Positions 23,539 through 35,035 of a stretch of 64,000 nucleotides of DNA are shown here, piece after piece (positions within the stretch are counted from its first letter, which is position 1; each line of letters begins with the position of its first letter). The position numbers were made by a program, and so were the translations under genes. The stretch comes from Chrysaora quinquecirrha. Its lineage: Eukaryota; Cnidaria; Scyphozoa; Semaeostomeae; Pelagiidae. The notes under the pieces are model-generated. The model did not search any database. It was given only the letters and a program-made list of their open reading frames with translations, and was not told where the DNA came from. Location: contig JACTAT010000168.1 in NCBI GenBank assembly GCA_014526335.1, forward strand, positions 320,626 to 384,625. The letters are read 5' to 3'.

Positions 23539-24140
23539 ATGAAGACAACAAATGTGTCACGTGCTGCTTTTAATAAGGTCTGGAAAGAGCCTTTGGATGC
23601 GAATGTCAATGCAGTGGTGAAGAAGTGAAAAGTCGACAGACCTAGAAAAATGTCCATCGGAGATAGAGCAAGACTTTTGCGCTTCATGGAGACACTGCGA
23701 AATCAAGATGCAAATTGGACAGCAAGGCGACTGCTTGACAGAGCTGACTGAAACATGTATTAAGAAGGACTGTTTCACGGTTCGTGAATGAAAATGAGTA
23801 CAGTTACCTGCAAGCTTAAAAGAAAGGCCTTCTAAGCAGAAAAGATATGGAAGAGCAAATGAAATTCACAATAAATGTTTTGAAAACCATGCCTGATGAA
23901 TTGTGGATGAAGCAAATCTCATTTTATTTTGACGGAGCTGGTTTGTCTTTAGAACTAAATCCAAAGGATAAAGCCCTGGCTGAAAGAGGTAGAATTTTGA
24001 GATAAACCAACTGCGGGGTTTTGCACCAATGGCATCAAAAGGCAGCATATGTGGAACAGAAGGTAGATATGTCAAGTTTATGGTATCGAGGGCATTTAGC
24101 ACCAATCTAGCGTTTATCAAAGCGGCCACTAACACATCTA
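23539..24140 (+). pseudogene. Tc1-like transposase, decayed
   Basis: The N-terminal part is readable as DRPRKMSIGDRARLLRFMET and WTARRLLDRAD, a paired-type helix-turn-helix as in Tc1/mariner. Later words (ASKGSICGTEGRYVKFMV after shifts) match the DDE core region. Many stops are present. No terminal inverted repeats were found. Confidence 0.55.
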
Positions 24141-24154
24141 AGATCTCATATGTG

Positions 24155-24385
24155 ACGCGTCCCCACGCGTCCCCTTCCGCGTCCCCATACACGTGTAAAG
24201 GATTTCTACGTTTAAGAACGCGTCCCCACGGGTCCCCTTTATTTTTATATAAATAATTTATATATACTTTTTAAGAAAACTGAGGGGGACGCGTGGGGAC
24301 GCGTTAATTCACAAACAGCTTTATTATCAATAGTATGGGGACGCGACGGGGATGCAATGGGGACGTGTTGAGGACGGATTATGAG
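24155..24385. repeat. Palindromic repeat built of GGGGACGCG words
   Basis: The left side has CGCGTCCCC repeated four to five times (24157-24195, 24220-24240). The right side has the reverse complement GGGGACGCG repeated (24287-24303, 24338-24375). The outer ~36 bp are an imperfect inverted pair. It is far more CpG-rich than its surroundings. It is probably a small non-autonomous element. Confidence 0.65.
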
Positions 24386-25139
24386 CGAATGGAGAATTGT
24401 CTTATCTAGAATTATTCACAGCTAAGGGTCCATGAAAACTTTAGGAAGGATGTTCATTTAGATAGTCAGTGAAGTCAGTTGCGATTTCCAGCAATATCAG
24501 CTCAGAAAAAGCAACGTTTATAGCGGGTGCTTCAATTTGGTCCTTGTCTGAAATCTGCTCTGAAAACTGGAAAATCCTCCACCTCGCATCCATCATGTCA
24601 TATCAGAAAGTGCAACTTCTACCTGTGGTGCACACATTAAAGTACTCATTACCTACTTAACTTGAATAAAACTATTCAACTTCTAATCCAATTGGCCATT
24701 CTGCAAAACTTCAACGCGTAAAACCACTTAGACATGGTAGCAGCAAAAGCCACTTGGAACATTAAAGATAGTTGAAATAGGTTGACTTTTAGGGAAGCGC
24801 AGCTTGAAGATAAATTGCAAAACAAGCAGGGCGACCAAAAACGTGAAATAGAACAATAAAAGACAGCTTCTTCAGCGACAGAGCAGCATAATCAATATCA
24901 GGTTCTTTTTATATCATGGCGGCAAATCCAAGTAAAAAAATATGAAATTAAATAAATGGCTAGGTTATTAAATAAAGAAAAAAAGACTTACAACATGTAA
25001 AAAACGGTTCGCTAATGTACACTAAGCATTATCAGGTGAAATTAGAGTTACAGTCATGGTTAATTTATACTAATCAATAAAAATGAATAACTAAAGATTG
25101 AAATAATTAAAGGCAAAGCAAGAGAATTTTAAAGCATCG
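24386..25139. other. No gene recognised
   Basis: AT-rich sequence with one 63-codon frame (24469-24660) that shows no motif. Confidence 0.4.
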
Positions 25140-25832
25140 TGACAAAATTAAAACAAAAACAAAGGAATACTCGAGGTTTGATTATTAAGGGACGGTTTAT
25201 CACCTAAAATAAGAAGACTTTCAAAAATTAAGAGATCAAACTCATTAGGGGATTTCTTTCAAATAGAAAAATCACCAAGAGAAGCATTGTGTCCAGAAGA
25301 AAATTTATGTTCAAAAATAGCAGAGGAGCAGACTTTAACAGGATTACATGTTTTCCTATTCCCAAATGTTCATGGCAGCTAGTATCGAAATGTCAGGAAG
25401 TTTTCCCATAGTAACAAGCATTGTAGCTTGTGCACTTAAATTTGTAAACTACTGTACTACATGTGGGAGTAGGAATACGGTCGGTAAATGGAAAAAACGA
25501 AGAAATACGCCTAGAGGATTTAAAAATCAATCTAAGTTCAGTATAGGATCTGCAGACTTTGAAAACCCTGAAAGGGCAAGGAAAGAAAAATTGTTTGGAA
25601 GCGCCAAGTTTAGTAATTTTAGGTTGAAATTGTTTTTCAAGAAATTTATAAATGACAGAATTAACAAAACCCAGTGGATAATTATTAAGAGCAACTATTT
25701 CTTAACACGAGACAACTCAGCATGAAAATTAGCATAGGAAGAACAGATACGAGGTGCTCTCATGACTAAAACAGAAAAAAGGTCAGATTTAAATTGACGA
25801 GGAACAAGACTAGCAAAGTCAGAAAAAAGTCC
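25140..25832 (-). pseudogene. Penelope-like/GIY-YIG retroelement, 3' part
   Basis: On the minus strand, FTGLFSDFASLVPRQ (from 25832) leads after frameshifts to CTSYNACYYGKTSRHFDT (about 25440-25390) and HKFSSGHNASLGDF (about 25310-25270). These match the linker and GIY-YIG-type endonuclease region that follows the RT in GIY-YIG retroelements. Stops are frequent. The plus-strand frame at 25348-25725 is its shadow. Confidence 0.55.
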
Positions 25833-25857
25833 AGTGAAGGTTAATATGATGATACTT

Positions 25858-26099
25858 TTTGCCTATTTGAATCTGAAGAACAGGTTCGTTTGTTCCATGA
25901 TTATCTTAACAGTCAAAACCCCAGCACAAAGTTTACGGTTGATATTGAGGAACGGTGTGCCCTCTCTTTTCTTGATGTTGCTGTTTCACATGACGGCCTT
26001 GGTTTTCAAACTGGATTCTATAGAAAAAAGAAATTCACCAGACTTTTTTCTGACTTTGCTATCAGCAAAAAAGGAAACCAAGAAGTTATCGATTCGTAA
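25858..26099 (+). pseudogene. RT fragment of the same GIY-YIG retroelement, opposite strand
   Basis: The plus strand reads EEQVRLFHDYLNSQNPSTKF, LSFLDVAVSHD and GFQTGFYRKKKFTRLFSDFA. The last words repeat those starting the minus-strand piece at 25832, so the two pieces overlap by about 26 bp in inverted orientation. This looks like an inversion within a single old copy. Confidence 0.55.
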
Positions 26100-26473
26100 T
26101 TTTGGCTTCGAAATTCATGGTGCAGGTGAGGGTAAGATTTTCATTAACGAGATCTTGACATATAAGCGCAAGATGTTGCTTTGTTCCGTCAGAGAAGTGA
26201 AAAAGGAGCTAGATTGTAAATATGTATGGACAAGCAAAGGTATAATCTTTTTACGCAAATCAGATAAATCTCCTGCTAAACGTGTCAATAAACTACAGGA
26301 CTTAGACAAATTATATGATTAGATCTAATAATAATAATATTTTAGAGATCAACAACTGCAAGAAATTTAGAAAAATTGTTCTAGATAATCATAAATCAAT
26401 CTGCTGCGACATCTGCAACTCATGGTATCGTTTTCAATGCTCATGCATAGAAAATTCAGATTTTTTAGACTAT
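26100..26473 (+). pseudogene. Non-LTR retrotransposon fragment: ORF1 C-terminus and PHD finger of ORF2
   Basis: INEILTYKRKMLL, YVWTSKGIIFLRK and VNKLQDLDKLYD (to 26322) match the C-terminal end of ORF1 proteins of PHD-bearing retrotransposons. NHKSICCDICNSWYRFQCS (about 26389-26450) is a PHD-type Cys cluster. It is cut at 26473 by the LTR remnant. Confidence 0.6.
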
Positions 26474-26525
26474 TGGCTTGAAACACAGGTCTATTTTCTG
26501 TGTCTCCTCTCAACTCAACACAACA
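26474..26525 (+). repeat. 5' LTR remnant (last 52 bp)
   Basis: The 52 bp from TTGGCTTGAAACACAGG to CAACACAACA match the end of the 3' LTR with few changes; the first ~150 bp are missing. The following TGGTGATAGGAG (26526-26537) is in the place of a tRNA primer-binding site. Confidence 0.8.
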
Positions 26526-26652
26526 TGGTGATAGGAGTGTAACGAGCCTCAAAGTCATTCTGGAGTTGAACTTGGAAAGCTACAGTTGGGGAAGAGCGGT
26601 TGTAAGACTACGGTCGAAGACTTAGAGGCGCCACATCTGTGAGCTATAAAAA

Positions 26653-27420
26653 ATGGCAACGTTCCAGGTTTCACCTACAGAGAGGTTCTCGTTCAAGCCC
26701 GATGAATGGTCGAAGTGGATAAGAAGATTCGAACGCTTCAGACTTGCGTCAGAGCTGAACAAGAAAGAAGAGGAAAGCCAAGTAAACACGCTCATCTATT
26801 CGATGGGAGATGAAGCAGATGACATTTTGAAGTCATTCGATTTAGCAGCGGAGGACCGGAAGAAGTACAGCATAGTAAAGCAAAAGTTTGAGGGGGCATT
26901 TCATCATCAAACGTAACGTGATCTTCGAACGTGCCCATTTCAACATGCGTGTACAAACTGAGGGTGAGTCTGTTGACAACTTTATAACTGATTTGTATAC
27001 CCTTGCTGAATTTTGCAACTTCGGTAATCGACGCGATGAATTAATTCGAGATAGAATTGTGGTTGGAATAAGGGACAAAGCCTTATCAGAGCGACTTCAA
27101 CTGGAGGCAGATTTGACGCTGGAAAAAGCCGTCAACCTGGTTCGCCAGAAGGAGGTTGTCCGAAAACAACAAAATTTGATGACTCATTCAGTTTTCACAG
27201 GGCCTAAGATAGACGTGCTGAAAGATGGAAAGCAGTGGAGACAGATACCAGACCAACAGAAATGGTTGAGAAGAGAGAAACAAGCACGAGTAACTCAGAT
27301 GGAACAGATTTCTTCGAAGTCAGACACAAAGAAGTGCGATCAATGTTTTGGTCCTCCCCATAAAAGAATAAACTGCCCGGCTAGAAATTCTCAATGCAAT
27401 TCATGTTGAAAAAATGGGAC
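26653..27420 (+). pseudogene. Gag of the Gypsy-like element
   Basis: It starts MATFQVSPTERFSFKPDEW, and a capsid-like helical region is split by a frameshift near 26905. The second frame (26888-27409) ends in a Cys/His-rich stretch (CDQCFGPPHKRINCP, then CNSC) resembling a zinc knuckle. It is an RNA-binding structural protein of the retroelement. Confidence 0.75.
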
Positions 27421-27911
27421 ATTGGAAAAGGGCTTGCAGAAACAAACGTCTTAATGAAGTCTCAGGTGAGATCTTTCCAATTTATTCTGCTGACAATGAT
27501 GATCATTTATTTCTGGGTGAAGTTTACATTGATGCAGTAAAGAGTAGTTGTACTCATCACGATATGCCTTTGCAGGCAGAGGTTTGTTTGAACCAAAATA
27601 AGCTGAAATTTAAACTAGATTCAGGAGCAGATGTCTCTGTTATTCCTCATTCATTGTTTGAAAGGCTTGCTGAAAAGGAGAGTCTAAAATTGGTGCCAAC
27701 GTATAAAATATTATTAGGTCCAAGTAATTATAAAATCAAATGCTCAGGAAAATTCACGGGAAAATTAAGTGCAAACAGCCACTCTCTACAAGAAGAATTT
27801 TATGTTGTGAAAGGTCTTCACACTCCTTTGTTGGGAAGAATGGCTAGCTCTAAGCTAAATTTAATAAAGAAAGTTGAAACAGTTGCAGTTAATGCCAATG
27901 AAATTGATTAA
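27414..27911 (+). pseudogene. Retropepsin-type protease region
   Basis: A 165-codon frame contains KFKLDSGADVSVIP, the DSGA active-site loop, and LLGRMASSKLNL, the usual second loop before the RT. It would process the polyprotein. It is separated from gag and RT by frame changes. Confidence 0.75.
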
Positions 27912-28019
27912 AATTATACAGAAAATATCATTAAAGCTTATCCTTCTCTTTTTAAAGGTCTGGGAGAAATAGAGGGTGTATATAGAATCAGGTTAATACC
28001 TGAGCCTACTCCCTTTGCT

Positions 28020-28922
28020 TTGATGGTGCCTAGAAAAGTACCATTACCACTACTTGAGAAAACAAAAGCGGAATTAGATAGAATGCTTGAAATAGGAGTA
28101 ATTTCTCAAGTAATTGAACCAACTCAGTGGTGTTCACCTATGGTTGTTGTCCCAAAACCAAGTGGTTATGTACGCATATGTGTTGACCTAACAAAATTAA
28201 ATGAAAATATTTTGAGAGAAGTCCACCCCTTGCCTTCTGTGGATTACACCTTAGCCAAATTTGGTGGGTCAAAGATTTTCTCCAAAATGGATGCAAACAG
28301 TGCATTTTGGCAACGTAAATTATCTGATGAATCTCGTTTGCTGACAACATTTTTGACTCCTTGGGGGCGTTTTTGTTTCAATCGCCTGCCCTATTGCATA
28401 TCCACTGGAAGCGAACAATTCCAGAGGTGTATGAGTGAAAAACTTGAAGGTTTTGAAGGAGTTGAGGTACTTATTGATGATATAATTGTCCATGGTGCTG
28501 ATCAACAGCAGCATGACAAGCGACTTGCTGCTGTCCTCACTAAATTAGCTGAAGCTAATATAACACTGAATAAGAAAAAGTGCGAATTTAATGTGAGAAC
28601 TGTGAAAGTTTTAGGCCACATTATATCTTCAAATGGAATTTCTGCCGATCCAATGAAAGTAAATGCAATTACTTCCATGCAGAAACCAAAAAATGTAAAA
28701 GAATTACGATCTTTCCTTGGGATGGTCAACCATCTTAGTAAATTCAAAAGTCATTTAGCAAGTGAAACAATACCGTTGAGAGACTTGCTATGTAAAGATA
28801 ATCAGTGGTACTTGGGTGAAGAACAGGATAAATCATTTCTGAATGTAAAGCATTCACTTGGACATCAAGTGACTACATTCTGGGAAAACAAATCATTGGT
28901 GAAACTGATCACAAGCCATTGA
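28020..28922 (+). pseudogene. Reverse transcriptase of the Gypsy-like element
   Basis: A 300-codon frame contains WCSPMVVVPKPSG, RICVDLTKLN, FNRLPYCIST and VLIDDIIVHG (LIDD in place of YxDD, both Asp kept), then the connection region GHIISSNGISADP. The RNase H domain after 28860 is truncated and shifted. Confidence 0.85.
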
Positions 28923-28983
28923 TTCCTTTGTTGACTACATACATGGTGGAGAAACTTCCTCCAAGAATCCAGAGATTCAAAAT

Positions 28984-29529
28984 GTGACTCAACTCATGCG
29001 ATTTCAAATCAAGAAAATCATTCATGTTCCTGGCAAGCAAATGTACACATCAGACACGTTGTCAAGAATGTCAGCAGCTGAGCAGTCGGCAAAGAGCCTG
29101 ATTGATCATGACGAAATGACACTGTATGTTGCAAATGTAGTTGAGGCATTGCCAATTTCTGATGTGCAGCTGCAACAAATCACCCAGGCACAGGAGAGCG
29201 ACCCTGTTTGCTGCAAACTAAAAGAATTTATACTGGAAGGATGGCCAGAGAAGTATAAAATATCTGATTCTCTTAAACCTTATTGGAATTTCCAGGGGGA
29301 ACTTTCCATTGTTCAAAATGTCATACTAAAATCTATGCAAATTGTGATACCTTCTGTAATGCGACTTGATGTTTTAGATAAAATTCATCAAGGACATCAA
29401 GGTGTTGTGAAATGTAGAAGCCGAGCTAAACAATCTGTTTGGTGGCCAGGAATTAGTAGGGAAATCCAAGATATGGTTCAATCTTGTAGAATTTGTGCAG
29501 AGCACAAAAGAAAACCCCCGAACCTTTGA
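28984..29529 (+). pseudogene. RNase H tail and integrase zinc-binding region
   Basis: The frame carries IHVPGKQMYTSDTLSRM (end of RNase H) and then the integrase HHCC finger: the HQGHQGVVK and SCRICAEHKR words. Confidence 0.75.
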
Positions 29530-30176
29530 ATCCCACAGCATTTCCAGAAAGACCTTGGCAGCTTGTGGGTATTGATTTCTTTCATACCAAGGAATCTGAC
29601 TATCTATTAATAGTTGATTACTATTCTAGATACATTGAAGTTGCAGGTATGAACAAAGGCAAAAGAGCACCTGATGTAATCAGAACATTGAAGGATATAT
29701 TTGCTAGGCATGGCATACCTGAAGAAATAAGATCTGACAATGGGCCTCCGTTTGATAGCAGTGAATTCACACATTTTGCCAGAGAATGGGACATTCAACT
29801 AAGCCCTTCCAGTCCATACTACCCTCAGTCAAATGGTGAAGCAGAGAGGTCAGTGCAAACAATTAAGAACATCTTGAAGAAAGAGAAAGACAAGCATCAG
29901 GCATTGCTAGCTTACAGATCGACTCCACTTCAAAATTGTTTCTCGCCTGCTGAATTGTTGATGGGAAGGAAACTCAGAACAACAGTTCCTGTTTTCCATG
30001 CACAGCTTGAACCAAAGTGGCCAGATCTCAGCAAGTTGAATGAAAAAGAAGCAGCATACAGGCAAAAGCAACAAGTGTATTACAATAAACGTCATAATGC
30101 AAAACCATTATCTCCATTATGCACAGGACAGGAAGTGAAAAATCAAGAATCATGCACAACCTGGCATTGTTGTTGA
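29493..30176 (+). pseudogene. Integrase core of the Gypsy-like element
   Basis: The DDE core is visible: VGIDFFHT (first Asp), RSDNGPPFDS (second Asp) and NGEAERSVQ (Glu). A frameshift near 29520 separates it from the zinc finger. Decayed sequence continues to about 30420. Confidence 0.8.
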
Positions 30177-30440
30177 AAAATCACAAAGTCCAAGACAGTA
30201 CGTCATTGCAACTCCGACATCAGAAGTGAAACGTAACAGAGTTCAACTCACTCCTCTATCTTCATCAGAAACAACAATAGCATCTAGTCAAAAACTGAAA
30301 GCCCAGTCCCAGTATCTCAGGAAAAAGTAATTCCACCTTTGAATATATTAAGCAGACCAAAGAGGCTGATAAAACCTTCCCTCAAGGCACGTGAAAATAT
30401 GAACAACAAATAGCATTTGTATGAACTTTAGAAAGGGAGG

Positions 30441-30645
30441 TGTTGTGTTATAATGTTAATGTTAATATTGTTTTAGAACCCAAGAGACAACATACGCATG
30501 TATCTTTCTAATGCACGTTGTTATGTCTTGTGATTATGTAGATTATTATGTAAACTATAAAAGGAATGTTCACAGATTTAGTTGGTTAGTTGTTGGCTTG
30601 AAACACAGGTCTGTTTTTTGTGTCTCCTCTCAACTCAACACAACA
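30441..30645 (+). repeat. 3' LTR, 205 bp
   Basis: It starts TGTTGTG and ends AACACAACA (TG..CA). It is preceded by a polypurine tract AGAAAGGGAGG (30430-30440). TATAAAAG at 30556-30563 is a likely promoter box. Confidence 0.85.
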
Positions 30646-31366
30646 TAAAATTCTCCTAAAATTTCTGCAGCAAGTTGGACATTATTTCTGCTGATGATTC
30701 CACGAATATTCTCAAGATTTATCACGCATCCCGACTCTTTTGTCCTGTCTTTGGATTTTCTTCCCCTCAGAGGAAAAACAGATCAAAAGACACGTTAATT
30801 TATTTGGAATCTTACGAGGGATCTTGCCCATATTCTTTCGGGTTTTAAGAAGAGTTCTTGCTTTGACAAGCTTCAGAAATCCCCACGGTAAGAGTTGTGT
30901 TTTCCTCTCAGTTTTCCTCTAAAATTTTTCCACTAATAACACAGTTAAAAATAAAACCACTGTGCACGCAATGTAAACAAAAAAAAAACACGTAATGAAA
31001 CTCAAATAGGCCTAAATTTTCTTTGCCTTCCTTGAAAAAGTCAGATCTCAAATACAAAAAAGTTGAGATTAAGTGAGTAGAATATTTTTTTTATGAAGGT
31101 CATTTGAAATTGAAGTTTTGGAGTTTTCTGTTGGATATGAGAAAAGGAAGGAGTATTGAATTTACATAGGAGTAATTTTGCATAAGATAGGATTTTAATT
31201 AAGTGCAGACAGTTCATAAACATTTTGTGACATTATAGTTTAAGTTGACAGAGATATCCCTCACCTCTATGAATACCACTTGCTCACTATGGTATGGTGA
31301 TAAGCAAGGGGGAAAAATGTTTCAAACAATCAGAGTTCATGTTGACAGCTACAACCAACCAATCAG
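30646..31366. other. No gene recognised
   Basis: This is the flank between the Gypsy-like element and the TIR element. One 60-codon plus frame (30740-30922) has no motif. Confidence 0.4.
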
Positions 31367-31914
31367 AATGCACGAAAGACAATAGAATTTTGCGCTGAAG
31401 CGGGTAGTGGCGGCCATTGAGGACGCGAGCTGCGAGAAAATGCCCCTCAAATTCCAGCTTTGTTGCACGCGTATTTTCTTGTTAACAACTCGAAGCAACC
31501 ATTTTTTTGAAGAAAAAGGGTTAGTCCAGATTTCCATCGTCTGCATTTTTAAATTTCCGCCTAATACCAATTATATGGCCAAATAAATTTGGCCTAATTC
31601 GCCCTGTTTGTATACAGCTAAATTTCCTCACAAATCGAAGGTAAAAATCATCTCAAAATCAACACTTACCCTGCAAAACTCCTGGAAGACCAGGCTTGTC
31701 AGTGAACAAAAGTTTATGAATAAAAATAACATCCTCTGCCAGCATGTTTCGCAATTTGAATGCACATTTTGCTGTCAAAACAGAAGACCATTCAGCTATC
31801 AACTTGCTGCAACCACAATAAACTGGAACTTGTAAATACCATAACATTATTGGCCTAAGAACAACGAACATAACAACAACATCAAACCGCAGAGGGCCAA
31901 GGGCGATCGTTCAC
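31367..31914 (+). repeat. Left terminal inverted repeat
   Basis: It is reverse-complementary to 34431-34979 with a few mismatches and short indels. Both arms contain the same 70-codon shadow frame, which I do not treat as a gene. Confidence 0.85.
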
Positions 31915-32135
31915 ATCGATTTCGCCTCGTTTCACGTGATAGTTGTTTATCTTTTCTATCAAATCAGCTGATTATCGCACGGAGCTCTCAAGTTGCATAT
32001 TCTTCCCTGCCCTCTTTTGATTTTGTCCATATCTGCTTCTTAATTATAAAAATTGGTTCAGCTCAAGGGGGCGGGGGCTACATTAGCATGCGGCTGGGAG
32101 GCTTGCCCATGATTTTTCTCATTTATGAGTCACAG

Positions 32136-32149
32136 TTTTGGCGCGAAAA
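32136..32149. promoter_or_regulatory. E2F-like site upstream of the RING gene
   Basis: TTTTGGCGCGAAAA lies 78 bp before the start codon, within a locally GC-rich block. It fits the E2F consensus TTTSGCGC. This is one match only; function is inferred. Confidence 0.3.
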
Positions 32150-32226
32150 GGGGTTTTGTACATTGGCGGGAAAGTAAACTAAGTACAGAAAAGATTTTAC
32201 CTGTATTTTAATAATATTTATTGAGA

Positions 32227-34400
32227 ATGCCAAAGTTATTTACAAAGTCTTGTCATAATCCTCATCATCATCTTTGGAATGGTGAAGAAGAAGGAAAAAT
32301 TAGTTGCTTGAGAGCAAATGGATTGGCAGAAGTAGCTAACATTTATAAGAGCCTGGAGGCAGAACAGGGTGGACGCAGAGAATACTATATTTCAAATAGT
32401 TGCTCACATTGTTTACTTAGATTTTGCAAAAAAGGAGTTTTGAGTGATGATTTAGAACAGAACATTTCCACATCCTTGACTGATAAGGTTTGAATAACTT
32501 TTCTAGATTTCAATTCATTATTTAAAATAACTAACTAAAAAACAAGGAACATATGAGATGTTCAAAAAAGTTAATTAGCTATGTTAGTAATCAATAGATT
32601 TGCTAATCTTCATTTGGGTGCATAATTGTGCCTATTTCATTTGATAGAAGATGCAAAAATATTATTTTCAGTAAAGAAATCAACACCACTCATACATAGT
32701 TCTTTTTTTTCTTTTACCAGATTCATTTAGTTTTAAAGAAATATGGCATTAGTTGTACAACTGTGAATGAAATGGAATGGGAATCCTCATATACAGAAAG
32801 CACAGAATCATCCAGTCAATGAGACAGTTCTTCAACAATCTTCACTTCATCCAGTCAATTACTGCAGTTTTCCTCATCATCTCATCTTGAAACAATTGAA
32901 CAGTCATGCCAAACAGAAAGTCTAGGAACAATTACAATAAGTCAAGAAGTGTACGATGACCTTGTCTTGAAGTCTGAAGCAGCATTTGATCTCAAGGATG
33001 AAATAACAAAAGTTAGACAAAAATGTACAGAGTTGTTTGGTAGTGATGAAAATCCTAAAAGGGATCCAAAGAAATTTGAATTAATCTGCCAACAAGCTGG
33101 AGCTAACAATATATTCGTGATCAGGTTATCTCAGCTTTTAGTAACTGTAAGGAAGTGGAATATGTGACACTCCTTAACCTGGTTGATTCTTACTGTCCTC
33201 TTGTCTTGAGTCTGTATTCAATTGAATTCAAGAACAACCATTTTTTGCATTACACTCAATCAGTTCTACCGTGTTGGGTGATGTTGATGGTTTTTAAGAG
33301 AAGACATTACAATAAAGTACTTCTCATTCTTCTCACCACTTTCAACCATCTGAAAAAATCAAATCATCCACTATATGACATCCTGATGCAATCTTTGAAT
33401 GCTTTTGATGAATATCCTGTTGAAAATTTTCACTCTGTTCTCAGAGGCAGGACAAAATCAACTGATACAGGTGAGCAAATCTTTTTAAAGGCAAGGGAAA
33501 TTGATGCCTGCAAACATGAATTGCATGAGTTCAAGTCTTGGTTTGTACCCTTGCGTAAATACAGTTTTTGCCCAGCAAAGATCAAACTGTTGAAAGTGAA
33601 AGCAGCAAAATTCCTTGTCGAGAAATTTGCAACATTAAGAAACAACCCAGGGCAAGGTAAAATGATCCCAAGAACGTCTAGACAAAGGAAAACAGTGACA
33701 AAGTGGATGATGCCAAACATTTGTGGTGAAATGTTGTGACCAATCAAGTCCTCCCTCTTGGATACAATGACCCAGCAAGTTCACCTTGCAGTACAAGGTA
33801 AGAAAAAATCTGCATCATAGGCATTTTCTTATGAAAAATATTCTCAACCTAAACATATTTATCTGGAAACTTTTCAAGAGTATTGTTGTAAAATTGTATT
33901 TTTCGTCACATTTCTCTGAAAAAGTTCAACTGTTTGTGTTTGACAAGTCATGTCTGTTTCTGACAAAAGTTGCTCTCCTTCTCTTTTGAAAGAAAGTTCT
34001 ATGTACAAAAATATACCTACCTTTTTATTTTTCTTTTCTCCTAAGGAAATGTGACAAAAGTGGGTGCTCTTTAGTCAGTCCACTTTGGCGAATTTTTCAA
34101 TGCGGACATTCCTTCCATGTTCAATGCAATTTACCAGCTGTCAGCGAGTGCCATGTCTGCAAGGCCCATGTCCAGAAACAGATCGAAGTTTTATCTGGTA
34201 AAGCCAATAATTCGGTGTCGAATCGCGGAGCTGCAGAACCAGAAGATGATGATGATCTCCAAGAAGAATAGGATGATGATGATGTGGAAAATGATGAAGA
34301 TGATTTGAATTGCACAAGTGCTGATGTCAAGGAAGAGGCAGTCTTTGAAATGATACAGGAAATTTCATCATGGTCACGTCCTCCACTGCCTCCATGTTGA
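32227..34400 (+). pseudogene. RING-finger transposon protein, three exons, disrupted
   Basis: Exons are 32227-32487, 32721-33797 and 34046-34400, with GT-AG introns and matching phases. Exon 1 encodes a His/Cys-rich start (HNPHHHLW, CLRANG, SNSCSHCLL). Exon 2 carries a long helical region and the words DEYPVENFHSVLRGRT, REIDACKHELHEFKS and SFCPAKIKLLKVKAAKFL, typical of multi-copy proteins of unknown role in coral and sponge genomes. Exon 3 has a RING-like Cys/His series (CDKSGC, CGHSFHVQC, CHVC) and an acidic tail. Damage: a stop at 32819-32821, frameshifts near 33115 and 33728, and another stop in exon 3. I chose ATG 32227 because codon 32221 is TTG. Confidence 0.65.
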
Positions 34401-34430
34401 TCAGCAGAAAGTGAAAAAGAAATAACTCAC

Positions 34431-34979
34431 GTGGACGATCGCCCTTGGCCCTCGCCGGTTTGACGTTGTTGTTATGTTCGTTGTTCTTAGGCCAATAATG
34501 TTATGGTATTTACAAAGTTCCAGTTTATTGTGGTTGCAGCAAGTTGATAGCTGAATGATCTTCTGTTTTGACAGCAAAATGTGCATTCCAATTGCGAAAC
34601 ATGCTGGCAGAGGATGTTATTTTTATTCATAAACTTTTGTTCACTGACAAGCCTGGTCTTCCAGGAGTTTTGCAGGGTAAGTGTTGATTTTCAGATGATT
34701 TTTACCTTCGATTTGTGAGGAAATTTAGCTGTATACAAACAGGGCGAATTAGGCCAAACTTATTTGGCCATATAATTGGTATTAGGCGGAAATTTAAAAA
34801 TGCAGACGATGGAAATCTGGACTAACCCTTTTTCTTCGAAAAAATGGTTGCTTCGAGTTGTTAACAAGAAAATACGCGTGCAACAAAGCTGGAATTTGAG
34901 GGGCATTTTCTCGCAGCTCGCGTCCTCAATGGCCGCCACTACCCGCTTCAGCGCAAAATTCTATTGTCTTTCGTGCATT
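34431..34979 (-). repeat. Right terminal inverted repeat
   Basis: Partner of 31367-31914. It starts 30 bp after the stop codon of the RING gene. Confidence 0.85.
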
Positions 34980-35035
34980 GATGAAATGATGAAAATTTCG
35001 GTGATGATGAGGGTGATGATATTATGATTATGATT

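Larger units (their letters stand above)
26474..30645 (+). mobile_element. Gypsy-like LTR retrotransposon, 5' LTR truncated
   Basis: The order is LTR remnant, gag, protease, RT, RNase H, integrase, LTR: the Ty3/Gypsy order with integrase after RT. Coding parts carry frameshifts at about 26905, 27410, 27911-28020, 28922-28984 and 29520. No copy of its protein can be made intact. Confidence 0.85.
31367..34979. mobile_element. 3.6-kb DNA element with ~548-bp terminal inverted repeats around a RING-finger gene
   Basis: The arms 31367-31914 and 34431-34979 are near-identical reverse complements, beginning AATGCACGAAAGAC and ending GGGCGATCGT(T/C)CAC. The only coding content is the three-exon gene between them. 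No standard transposase is seen, so either that gene is the transposase of an unfamiliar group or the element is a carrier. No target duplication could be found, so the outer limits are those of the detectable repeat. Confidence 0.8.

Noticed and set aside
25348..25725. 125-codon plus-strand frame
   Set aside because: The minus strand here reads as the GIY-YIG retroelement; the plus frame has no recognisable content.
31349..31570. 70-codon frame present in both arms (also 34776-35027)
   Set aside because: It lies within the terminal inverted repeats; the duplication is explained by the TIRs and the peptide has no domain.
34121..34330. Ser-rich minus-strand frame
   Set aside because: Antisense of the acidic Asp/Glu tail of the RING protein.
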